Assembly (NCBI GenBank): GCA_025201705.1
Contig: MU617326.1
Span: forward strand, 1 to 15,824
Source of the DNA: Dissophora ornata
Lineage: Eukaryota > Mortierellomycota > Mortierellomycetes > Mortierellales > Mortierellaceae
Reading direction: 5' to 3'
Length of the DNA: 15,824 nucleotides
Made by a program: the position numbers and the translations under genes. Shown piece by piece: positions 7,890-15,824 of this stretch. How positions within the stretch are numbered: position 1 is the first letter of the stretch; each line of letters begins with the position of its first letter. A model generated the notes under the pieces. The model was not told the DNA's origin. It ran no database searches and worked only from the letters and a program-made list of their open reading frames with translations.

Positions 7890-8945
7890 GGTGTAGTGAT
7901 ATGAAGGTGCGTTTCTGGATCGCACAGCTCGAATATCGGAGAAAGAAGAACGCTCCTGATTCTCAACGAGGGGTGATGTTGTCTAGGCGAGAAAGATCGG
8001 TGCGTCTCTGCAGCGCACAATTTCGAATATCGGGGGAAGAAGAACATTCCTCAATCCCAACGAGGAGTGAATGTTATCTGCGAGAAGATCGTCCGCACAT
8101 CTATCTACTTTAAGGAGCGCACGATTCGATTATCGGGGGAAAGAAGAGCGCTCCTGATTCTCAGCGAGGGGTGATAGTTTTATCTAGACGGGAAGATCGG
8201 TGCGTTTCTAGAGCGCATGCGTTTGAATATCGGGAAAGAAAGACCGCTCCTAAAAAAAAATCTCAACGAGGGGTGATCTTGTCTAGACGAGAAGATCGAT
8301 GCGTTTCGAGATATCGCACGATTCTGCGCGAGGAGTGATGTTGCATAGACGGGAAGATCATCCTCACTTCAATTTTAAGGAGCGTACAATCAGAATATCG
8401 GTGATGAAGAACACCCCTGAGTCTCAACCGAGGGGTGATGTTTTCTAGACGAGAAAATTTGGATATCGGGTAAGAAGAAAACCCCTAAACCTCAACGAGG
8501 AGTGACGTTGTCTTGACGGGAAGATCGTCCACACATCCACACATCCACACATCAATTTTATGGAGCGCACGATCCGACTATCAGTGATGAAGAACGCTCC
8601 TGAATCTTAACCGAGGGGTGATGTTGTCTAGGCGAGAAGATTCGAATATCGGGGGGAGAAGAACGCCCCCTAGACATCAACGAGAAGTGACGTTTTGTCT
8701 TGACGGGAAGATCGTCTGCACATCAATTTTAAGATCCGAATGTTGAGGATGAAGAATGCCCCTGAATCTCAACGAAGGGTGACGATAAGATCGTCCACGC
8801 ATCAATTTTAAGGAGCGCACAATCCGAATATTGGGGATGAAGAACGCCCCTAAATTTCAACGAGGGGGGTGATGCTGTGTAGACGGCGCGCTTTTTTTAG
8901 AGCGCACGATTTCGAATATCAGAGAAGAAGAACGCCCCCAAGATT
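7890..8945. repeat. Degenerate tandem array of about 12 units of 60-115 bp, two alternating types
   Basis: Repeated landmarks in order are: AGATCG; a variable left segment; a GCGCACGAT-like block; CGAATATCGG; GA(T/A)GAAGAACGC; C(C/T)CCT...TCTCAACGAGGGGTGATG; TTGTCTAGACG(A/G)GA. Units begin near 7897, 7994, 8085, 8193, 8292, 8356, 8456, 8522, 8638, 8710, 8780 and 8886. One type has GTCC(A/G)CACATCAATTTTAAGGAGCGCACGATC, the other GGTGCGTTTC...GAGCGCA or a shortened form. From about 8356 the types alternate, giving a higher-order period of about 165-190 bp. Three short or truncated units are present. There are no long open frames consistent across units and no transposon ends. I take it as a local satellite or minisatellite of unknown function. 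Confidence 0.8.
8529..8552 (+). repeat. Internal 8-bp triplication within one array unit
   Basis: CCACACAT occurs three times in a row inside the array unit starting near 8522. Other units of this type carry a single copy, so this is a recent local expansion. Confidence 0.8.
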
Positions 8946-8965
8946 AGCCGTAACACATTGCAATA

Positions 8966-8971
8966 TTTAAT
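8966..8971 (-). terminator. Probable poly(A) signal ATTAAA of the LtrA-like gene
   Basis: ATTAAA on the minus strand lies about 115 nt past the stop codon at 9085-9087 and just before the tandem array begins. It is the best poly(A)-like hexamer in this short gap. Confidence 0.45.
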
Positions 8972-9084
8972 GACAGAGTGACAATTCTTCTAAACCACTG
9001 TTACTGAAACTGATACTGTTGTATGTTCTTGACTCTTGCAGCCTCCGCACTGCCTGCGATGGAGCCAACATGAAACTAGTCTGT

Positions 9085-12000
9085 CTATCTGTGCTCTTCC
9101 ACAGAGATACTCTGGCCGTCAAAGTCCCTTCGAGCGGCATAATAAAGAACCAAAAGGTCATGGCCAACTATATTGAAGTAGAAAGTGGGTCAGTCTTAAT
9201 TCCGAATGATGTATTTTAAGGCACTCGTATTCTGCCATTTGCTGATTTACCTTGCAGTAGGCAGAACCCGACTTCTACACCCAATAATGTGAATGCACCA
9301 AGCTGTTGATGTTCAACCAGTAGCAAGCAGAGGACCACAAAAGACATGAAGAACCGCGATACGTAAATAGCTCGGTCGTACTTGTCTATCATTTTGCGGT
9401 CGCAAGAATTTCGATTAGCCTATGTGACATGACAGAGAACCCCCCCTATTCATATTTTGTTTCTTTTTTTTTTTTACCGCCTGGTCTTGACGTAACATAT
9501 TTGAGAGCAGCATTCCAGAAGAACACGCTCGCAGCTACGATTAGGTAGTACTTTTTGACATAAATAAGAACCATGTCTTGTGCCCGACTCTCATCAAACT
9601 CTTCGGAGACAGGACTGGATGACGAGGATTCTCCTTCTGTCGTGGTTCCGTTCAGGTATTGAGCACCTTTGATCACGTAATTGAAATCCGAGCTAGGTGT
9701 CTGCATAGGGTCCTTCGTCAGTTGGTAGATCCGGATCAAATCTAGGCAGCCCACGCCTAAGAGCAGCTGTGACAGATTCAGCATGAAGTGAAGATACGTC
9801 CATAGAGTTGAATGTATAGAAGATCGTATTGGTCCTTGCTCGTGATAATCATCAAAGTACAAGAACCACTGGCACTTCACCAATGTGATAGAAAAGATGA
9901 GTAGCGTCCTGGTGGTGTTTGTTGTGTGGTCGCAACGTGGAACAACAGGAAGGTTAGTCCTGGGATACGAGAACGCGACCTCCATAAATCCACAAACATT
10001 GAGTACTTACAGGTTGTCCCATCCGAGTTTCCCTGGCGCGTCCACAAGATCGTCTGTGATCATGAATAACCCCATGATGCCCTCACCAAGGATGATGAGG
10101 GTAAAAAGACCAAGTCTTTCTGGTAAATGGCTCCCGATAAAAGTCACTGTCGCGTTATTGGCTAACGCGATATTGGTCAGTACCTCGATCCCAATGGCAC
10201 CGAACCAGATTCCGTATCTTGCCTGGTCCGAAAGTATCCCGATCAGAAACGCAGAGGTCCACCACATGATAAATGAAATAAAATTTGCAGACATGTAGAA
10301 TAAAATCGGTCGTCTAGATCGTTTGTCGGGTGCATGGATCCAGACAATGAAGTATTGACCAACCAGTACCAACTTCATCACTATTCCATTTGAACAAGAT
10401 GGCGGTTAAGTATTCGGAAAGAATTTGCAAGTCTCTCGCCAGTTAAAAATGTCGCTGGGCTTACCGGCATAACTCAGTGCGAACCCGTTTGAATTGGTAC
10501 TTGAGAAGTGGTCACCGTTGCCAGCGAACCCGGCTTTAAATTTGGACGTGAAATAATAGTTAGCTCAAAGTACAACTCCAACTGTGCAAAAGCGACTTCA
10601 TTCTTGACATAAAACATACCTAACGCAAACAACTGGATCAACTTCCATATTCTGTTCAATAGATCGTCTGTGCTGAATCGCACGTCGAACCTACAAAAAA
10701 AAAGTTATGCTGTGCTGTCAATCGCCGCTCATCTACCTGTCAGCAAATATAGCCCATGCTTTCTTTTTTACACTTATCTTACATTGTCTGCGATAGCCAC
10801 ATCCACCACAGGATAGTGAACCAGCCGCAGTATCTCAGCAAAGTTGTACTGTCGACGATAGGATGCTGGTGCGTGAAAATCGTGATGTTCGCCACGAATG
10901 TCAAGTCGAAAAACAGTTCTGATTTTAACAAAAAGCGTGGGGAATTTTGTGTCAGCATGAGTGCAATTATATTCTGCTTTTCCATATTTACTTAAGTTGA
11001 AGGGGATGAAGCATAGAAATGTACCCATCCATGTCGCCGACTTCTTCTCATCTTCCTGTTCCAATTGCTCGCTCAGATCTGCGATCGGTTTCCTACAACG
11101 ATTCCATGGCGATTTAGTAGGCACATTCGAAAATAGGAATTCCTTTTTTTTTTTCCAATATGGGGATATGCATATATTCCTTTACTTGAAGGCATATTTC
11201 CCTGACCCACCGAAGTTCTTTTCGTCGCTGTTCTTAGAATGTAGGGCCTTGTTATCACGGATCTCAAAAGTAAATGGCGAGTCGCTTAATGCGACACGAC
11301 GATAGTGCGGCACTGTTGGATTGTGTTTGATTTTTTATTCCCGGTCAGCTGCAATGTTGGAATTTGCGCAAGGTTCTCAAGCGAAATACACACAAAGGGA
11401 CACTTTACCATGGTGGTGAGGAATACCGATATCGATCCCGAGATGAACACGTCGCATCAGCTCTGTCTGTATATGATGCTGCAGATCAACTGGACAGCAC
11501 CTCTGAGGGATTCTCTGCCGCTGTTGTTGATCTAGCATCAACTATCCTCGTCAAGAACACGCGAAGGTTTTTTTTTCCACGTTAAAATATGCTTTACATC
11601 CAACCAAATTATCAAAAAGCTTTTTATCCATTTGTTTAAAAGTAAAATTTGTGAGTTACATGGTCGGCAATAGCGTCAATGTCGCGTGGGCTGAGACTAT
11701 AGTGTCGAGTCAGAGTGTCTGCAGGCGACTCGTAAGGCAAAGGAGTTATGTGGAGAAAGAGCTCCTCCTTGGCAGCAGTGGCGAGCGGGTCGGAAGTGCC
11801 TGTGTGGTTGGAGTAGCTCACGACAGTTGTCTGGGACGAGCATGTGAGAGGTGTCATTCTGCGTCGATCTTTAAGGTTAGTTACACTTTTCGTTCTTGTC
11901 TCTGAAAACCCCTTTGGAGTCCTCGTTAATGTTCCTTCAATAGCACAAGCACTTTACCCGGATTGATCTCCTGTCTCGATTGAACTTCTGCGTCGTGGCA

Positions 12001-12343
12001 CCATTGTATTTATCGATAGCGCAGATGTGCTATATGGACTCTGCGAGAATGGGACACGGCATAGGATAGACTTTGATCGCGCGCTGCGTGCTAGGGTTGT
12101 CTTTGACCTCTGCGGGCTGGGGGGAGGTTTTTTTTTTTTTTTGCAAATGAAACGCGTGACACACATATCAACAAAAACAGGGTTGGTGCAACACAGCCAC
12201 ATTTTGGATCAAACTAGGCTCGACGCGTCAAATTCGTGAAGGTTACGTTACCTTTGTGCGGGTCTTGCATCTATTGCGGATGCATCGTCGGAAGAGAGAG
12301 GCACGCTGCAAAAGTCTTCAAGGCTGATGATGGCGTTCGCCAT
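9085..12343 (-). CDS. LtrA-family (low temperature requirement A) multi-pass membrane protein
   Basis: Core exons: 11857-11660, 11541-11409, 11312-11186, 11092-11025, 10918-10783, 10690-10620, 10533-10465, 10380-10011, 9908-9478, 9385-9251 and 9167-9085. Every phase agrees, giving 606 aa from the Met at 11857. Two more exons (12343-12252 and 12116-11958) join in phase through GT...AG introns. The second of these introns has a CTAAC branch site and enters one base before that Met, so the start is probably 12343 (690 aa). Diagnostic LtrA motifs, in 606-aa numbering: WMELFFDLTFVANITIFTH from 174, HLPERLGLFTLIILGEG at 352-368, FLYFDDYHEQG in the following exon, and about ten hydrophobic segments. 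A long hydrophilic N-terminus precedes the membrane part. The family is named for a Listeria gene needed for cold growth; its biochemical role is unknown, in fungi too. The exact acceptor of the exon at 9908 and the last exon's frame are my choices. Confidence 0.8.
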
Positions 12344-12769
12344 ATTTTATCTTTTTATTATATGTGAAAAGGACAAGTAGTGTAGTTTTACAAGGCAAGA
12401 ATAATACAGGGGAGATGCAACTGCCTCCTTGGAGGGAATGAATGGCGAATGAAGATCAGCAATGAGTGAGAGACAGAGAATGTTAATTACTGGCACCGCA
12501 TGATTATATGTGCGCCATTGACATGCGATGCCGTCGACCCTCCAGTTCTTGTTTCCTCTCACTTCCGGTGCCTCCTGGCGGTTCGCCTCCTTGGGCATTT
12601 CGTCTACGGCCCCTTGCCTTTTTCATTTTTCCGGCAATACTACTGTGCTATCCATCCTTTATTTTAGCCTCCCTTTTTTTTTGGCACAAACTTCCTCGCA
12701 ACTGCTCTGCCAAACCGCACATTACACTATCGTTTCGTACAATAATACGTCAATTAAGGGAGGATGAGT
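12344..12769. other. Intergenic stretch between LtrA-like gene start and PCP1 stop
   Basis: Both flanking genes are on the minus strand, so this holds the 3' UTR of the rhomboid gene and the promoter of the LtrA-like gene. AT-rich sequence at about 12344-12365 (TATAATAAA on the minus strand) lies very close to the proposed ATG at 12343. It could be a TATA-like element for a downstream start, or simply leader. I see no gene here. Confidence 0.4.
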
Positions 12770-14339
12770 CTAGGGCTCTTTATTTCCTCCGTTTCGTCTT
12801 GTGTCCCACCACGACTTTATCTTTTCATATCTAGCCTGAGCAATATCCTTGGCAGTCCGCTCCTCTTTGTCGTTGCTGCTGCTGCTGCTGCTGCTGTTGA
12901 TGTCGACCGCTACCCCAGGTAGACTCCAAGACCTGGAAGGGCTCGCCGCATCGGCCTGAGACGAGGACCTTGATGTCAGCTTTCCAAAAAGATTCGAGTC
13001 CTTGTTCATTTCGATCGCCTTTTGCTGAAGTGGTGTCCAAATGAGTTCCCTTCCAGCATAAAAGTACGCCAGTCCGAATGTAGCACCTGCCAAATGAGCC
13101 TACGGATATGCGAATAATTAAAATGTGTCATAGTGTCAGTTGAGGATTCGTCTCCGAACGAGCGTCAGGAGTTCAAAAAAAAAAGCTTACATAATGATCA
13201 AACATCTTCCAGTTTTTGAGAATTCCAACGAGATCCAGACCCATCATTGCACCCAAGGCCACGGGTATCTTGATTGGGAAAAAAGGCAAGAAGATGATGT
13301 AGACACTCGCGTCCGGGTACATGCACGCGGTGGCACTGAGGCATCCGAACAAAGCTCCACTGGCACCGAGCGAGGGAATGATCTTTGCCCAAGGCACTCG
13401 GGCGACCGTGAACAGATGAGAAGCGAGCGAAGCTGTGACTCCTGCTGTGATATAGTACGCCAAGAACTGCTCCTTGCCCATGTCATCGTGCAGCGGCACC
13501 GCAAACGAGTGCAACGCAAACATGTTAAGTCCAAAATGCCAAAAGTGTTGGTGACTGAACATTGATGTCAACAAGGTGACAGACTGGCCCCGCGCTGGAT
13601 GATGCATGAACCATTTGTGCATAAAGGGCGACAGTCGAGGAACCTGCCAAGCTGCAAACACGATCGAGTTCAATCCTATGATAGTCCAGACAGTCCTCTC
13701 GCCCGGTGACAATTCCATCCAGCGTGATCGCATCATGAAAAGCATTTTCTGGATCTCGACAGGGACACCAATCTGCTGAAACCAGCGAAATCGTTCCAAG
13801 ACTATGCTCCATCGTTCCTGCAGAATCTCTGACTGCGCTTGGACAAACTCGCGTGCTGAGGGTCGATCATTTTTGGAGCTGGATCGCCATGCTTGGATCC
13901 GCTTCATGAGGGTCGCTTGGTGCCTCTCCCATACATAAGCTGCTGTTGCGAATGCTGTAGCGGATGTGGCTACTGTGAACAGGATGGGTTTGATAAAGGC
14001 TTGGAAAGGCGTTGGCGCCCGAACCAAAATATAATGAGGTATCGGTGGTAGTGATGGTGATGCCGCGAGCGACTGATCCGGGACTATATGCTGATGTGTT
14101 CGCGGGGGTCGAGTTGAATAGCTCCGGAGTGTCTTCATTCCTGGCGCCAAAGCGCTTGGTTTCTTATGCTCCAAGGGTCCAGGCAGACGTGCCATGGGGG
14201 TCGAGGTGACAAGGGCCCTAGTCTTGCCGCTCGTTCCGGTGAAGGTCATGGACTTTGTAATGTGCCGGCAATGTGGGGCCACTACCCTCGGCATCAGCTT
14301 TGCGATGCTGCTGCTCTGCCGATTCAAGATTCTGTACAT
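12770..14339 (-). CDS. PCP1: Mitochondrial rhomboid protease, PCP1/PARL type
   Basis: Two exons, 14339-13191 and 13099-12770, phase 0, 492 aa. Rhomboids are serine proteases of the lipid bilayer; the yeast member Pcp1 in the inner mitochondrial membrane cleaves Mgm1 and Ccp1. The N-terminus (1-85) is rich in Arg/Ser and poor in acidic residues, as a mitochondrial presequence. A first membrane helix lies near 117-136. The rhomboid core spans about 215-400, with HFWHFGLNM carrying the HxxxN pair (H268, N272), GASGALFG with the nucleophile S327, and HYAHLAG with the base H385. The intron falls between codons 383 and 384, just before H385. A hydrophilic tail of about 95 residues with a poly-Ser run (AGC repeats, near 12880-12897) follows the last helix and is unusual in length. 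The start is shared across a 165-bp gap with PIN1. Confidence 0.92.
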
Positions 14340-14504
14340 GGTGTGGTCCTGAAAGTGATCGATTGGGGGGGATCAAAAAGCCGACCAACGGAATAGGAAA
14401 CATGTGGGTTGTGACGGCCGTTGTTGGCCCATACTTGCATCCGTCAAGCGCGTTTGGCTCTTCACTCACTTGACACACTCATTACACAACACAACACTCG
14501 AATC
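14340..14504. promoter_or_regulatory. Divergent 165-bp promoter region of PCP1 and PIN1
   Basis: The two ATGs face away from each other with only 165 bp between them, so the promoters and both 5' UTRs overlap or abut. A CCAAT on the minus strand (14362-14366) is only about 25 bp from the rhomboid ATG. The segment next to the PIN1 ATG is rich in CA/AC (ACACAACACAACACTCG), typical of a leader. I see no TATA box. Confidence 0.5.
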
Positions 14505-15332
14505 ATGGTAAGCGCAGCATTCCAGGATCCCTCTACTGTCAAACGACCAAATCGAGACATTAGCCTCGTCTTCTCTACAAATGTTCCAAGCGCAGACGTG
14601 CTAATCGCTAATCCATCGACTTCATGTTTCTCATTTATTTTTTTTTGACTAGTCGTCCCTAAGCTACAATTTGCCGAACGATTGGGAGTTGCGCTGGTCA
14701 CGCTCACGCAACCTGCCCTATTTTTACAACAGGGTCAGCGCCGAGTCGCGCTGGCAAGCTCCCGAGGGCGTCGACCCAAGCGTTGCCCCCGCCTTCCAGA
14801 AGGACTATCAGAGCCAACACGCTCAACAGCCTCAGGATGGCGAAAAGGTTGAGGGTCCCAAGAGCGTCCGGGTTTCACATCTCCTCGTCAAGCACGCAGA
14901 GTCACGTCGCCCCAGCTCTTGGAGAGAGGTAATTGCCCTTGCCCCCTCAGTTTTCTTAATAACGATGCTCCATAATTTTTCTTTCTACCCTCATAGCCGT
15001 TATTTACAAATGCCCTACGAAATATCTCTTTATCCATGTTCTTTTCTCGCCCTACGCGTTTGTAGGATACGATAACGAGGTCCAAGGATGAGGCATTGCA
15101 GAAACTCCAAGGGTTCGAGATAAAGATCAAGGCTGGTGAAGCCCAGCTTTCGGACTTGGCTGCCACCGAGTCTGACTGCTCCTCTGCCAAAAAGTCAGGC
15201 GACCTAGGCTTCTTTGAGCGTGGACAAATGCAGCCCCAGTTCGAGCGTGCATCCTTTGCTCTTCAGGTCGGAGAGATGAGCGAGCCAGTTTGGACAGACT
15301 CTGGCGTCCATCTTATTCAGCGCACTGGATAA
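14505..15332 (+). CDS. PIN1: Peptidyl-prolyl isomerase, PIN1/ESS1 parvulin with WW domain
   Basis: Three exons: 14505-14507 (the ATG alone), 14653-14928 and 15066-15332, both junctions phase 0, 181 aa. Pin1/Ess1 isomerises pSer/pThr-Pro bonds, notably in the RNA polymerase II C-terminal domain, in the nucleus. The WW domain spans about 8-38 (LPNDWELR...YFYN...SRWQAP; W12 and W35). After a Gln-rich linker comes the parvulin domain (about 72-181), with active-site residues by homology H77, C131 (DCSSAKKSGDLG) and H175, and phosphate-binding R86/R87 in SRRPSSW. Length and layout match fungal and animal Pin1. The second exon has no ATG before the WW domain, and the AATCATG|GTAAGC site supplies the start, so the single-codon coding exon is strongly implied. 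Confidence 0.93.
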
Positions 15333-15450
15333 GATTAAACCTAAGAACAAAGGAGACAAGGTCAGGACATTAAGCGACTGCAGAGAGAGCGTCTGTTATG
15401 ATAAACGACGAACGTTACTCGAAGACCAAAAACAGAATTTGTTTATTCGC

Positions 15451-15456
15451 AATAAA
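15451..15456 (+). terminator. Poly(A) signal AATAAA of PIN1
   Basis: This canonical hexamer lies about 120 nt past the PIN1 stop and is followed by a GT/T-rich stretch (GTGTTCTTGTGG...TTTTTT), the usual downstream element. Confidence 0.65.
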
Positions 15457-15596
15457 GTGTTCTTGTGGTATTTTTTGGAGATCCATTTTTGCGTTGTGAT
15501 CATTGACAACCACTACTTCAGCTGGTTACCCTTCCTCTTCCTCCTCAACAGGAGGATCCGCTCAGGCCCCGGATGTGGGGTCAAAACGATGGCAGC

Positions 15597-15601
15597 AAAA
15601 A
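15597..15601 (-). terminator. RNA polymerase III T-run terminator of tRNA-His
   Basis: On the minus strand five T residues follow one nucleotide after the tRNA 3' end, the standard Pol III stop signal. Confidence 0.85.
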
Positions 15602-15602
15602 G

Positions 15603-15674
15603 TGCTAACACCTGGAATCGAACCAGGATCGTCTCGGCCACAACGAGATATACTAACCATTATACTATGTTAGC
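15603..15674 (-). tRNA. tRNA-His, anticodon GTG
   Basis: Read on the minus strand this folds as a complete 72-nt cloverleaf without an intron. The acceptor stem GCTAACA pairs with TGTTAGC, with discriminator A. The D arm contains TAGTATAATGGTTAGTA (A box). The anticodon arm is TCTCG-TTGTGGC-CGAGA with GTG in the loop, decoding CAC/CAT. The T arm is CCTGG-TTCGATT-CCAGG (B box). As in other eukaryotes, the extra G at position -1 is not encoded and would be added after transcription by Thg1. Confidence 0.96.
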
Positions 15675-15824
15675 TTCATTGATCAAGGCTGTAGGATACT
15701 ACATCTATGAACCCAATATCCTGCCGGTTCCCGCCCCTTTTTACCATGGAAAACGGGGCCTCCGCGGGTAAAAAAATAGGTGCAGTGGTTTCCATGGCCC
15801 TGGGGGTCCTTGTTAGCCAAAAAA
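15675..15824. other. Right-end stretch with a 9-bp inverted repeat
   Basis: No gene is seen upstream of the tRNA. CCATGGAAA at 15744-15752 and TTTCCATGG at 15789-15797 form a perfect 9-bp inverted repeat around a 36-nt spacer. Its role is unknown. Confidence 0.5.

Noticed and set aside
7890..8945. CRISPR array
   Set aside because: The genome is eukaryotic. The units diverge along their whole length, vary from about 60 to 115 bp and have no distinct repeat/spacer division.
8967..9167. Last LtrA exon read in the frame starting MAMTFWFF
   Set aside because: It does not agree with the phase-1 donor at 9251. The phase-consistent frame gives GHDLLVLYYAARRDFDG and a stop at 9085, with a more natural cytosolic tail.
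9909..9985. Using the earlier acceptor TCCCAG so the exon includes TNLPVVPRCDH
   Set aside because: It is also in phase, but the CTAAC just after it looks like the branch site for the later CACCAG acceptor, and the later site gives a shorter loop before the membrane helix. This is not fully excluded.
12508..12834. 108-residue plus-strand frame between LtrA-like and PCP1 genes
   Set aside because: It overlaps the PCP1 3' end in antisense and has no signature, promoter or splice support.

Overview
The window looks like nuclear DNA of a filamentous fungus. Coding regions are split by introns of 83-252 nt with GT...AG ends, often with a CTAAC/CTGAC-like branch site. AATAAA-type poly(A) signals follow several genes, and there is a nuclear-type tRNA-His gene. 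The gene set (VMA22, a chorismate-lyase-fold protein, an LtrA-type membrane protein, a PCP1 rhomboid, PIN1/ESS1) is fungal. Intron sizes and the Thr-rich, Cys-rich secreted proteins make an early-diverging lineage such as Mortierellomycotina my preferred guess; that is inference, not a database result.

Layout. 1-612: no gene recognised; the purine-rich left end could be the 5' region of a leftward gene outside the window. 641-2101 (-): VMA22/CCDC115-like V-ATPase assembly factor, 4 exons. 2488-3380 (+): DUF98/chorismate-lyase-fold protein, 3 exons, divergent from VMA22. 3395-7254: a head-to-tail tandem duplication of a secreted-protein gene on the minus strand. The right copy (5394-7254) is intact: signal peptide, Cys-rich domain, dibasic site, His-rich stretch, second Cys-rich domain, Thr linker and hydrophobic helical C-terminal domain. 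The left copy (about 3610-5133) is a pseudogene that has lost its promoter, both splice donors and its frame. About 7890-8945: a degenerate tandem array of about 12 units, in two alternating types, with conserved internal inverted repeats. 9085-12343 (-): LtrA-family membrane protein with 10 well-supported introns and 2 further probable 5' introns. 12770-14339 (-): mitochondrial rhomboid protease (PCP1/PARL type), 2 exons. 14505-15332 (+): PIN1/ESS1 prolyl isomerase, whose first coding exon is only the ATG. 15603-15674 (-): tRNA-His(GTG).

The genes do not form one pathway. They are housekeeping functions (V-ATPase assembly, mitochondrial intramembrane proteolysis, phospho-Ser/Thr-Pro isomerisation, translation) flanking a more plastic middle section (secreted gene and pseudogene, satellite array). 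The most unusual material is the 7.9-8.9 kb array and the tandem duplication, which copied the 3' flank of the chorismate-lyase-fold gene together with the secreted gene. All exon models were made by eye from splice signals, phase agreement and family similarity.
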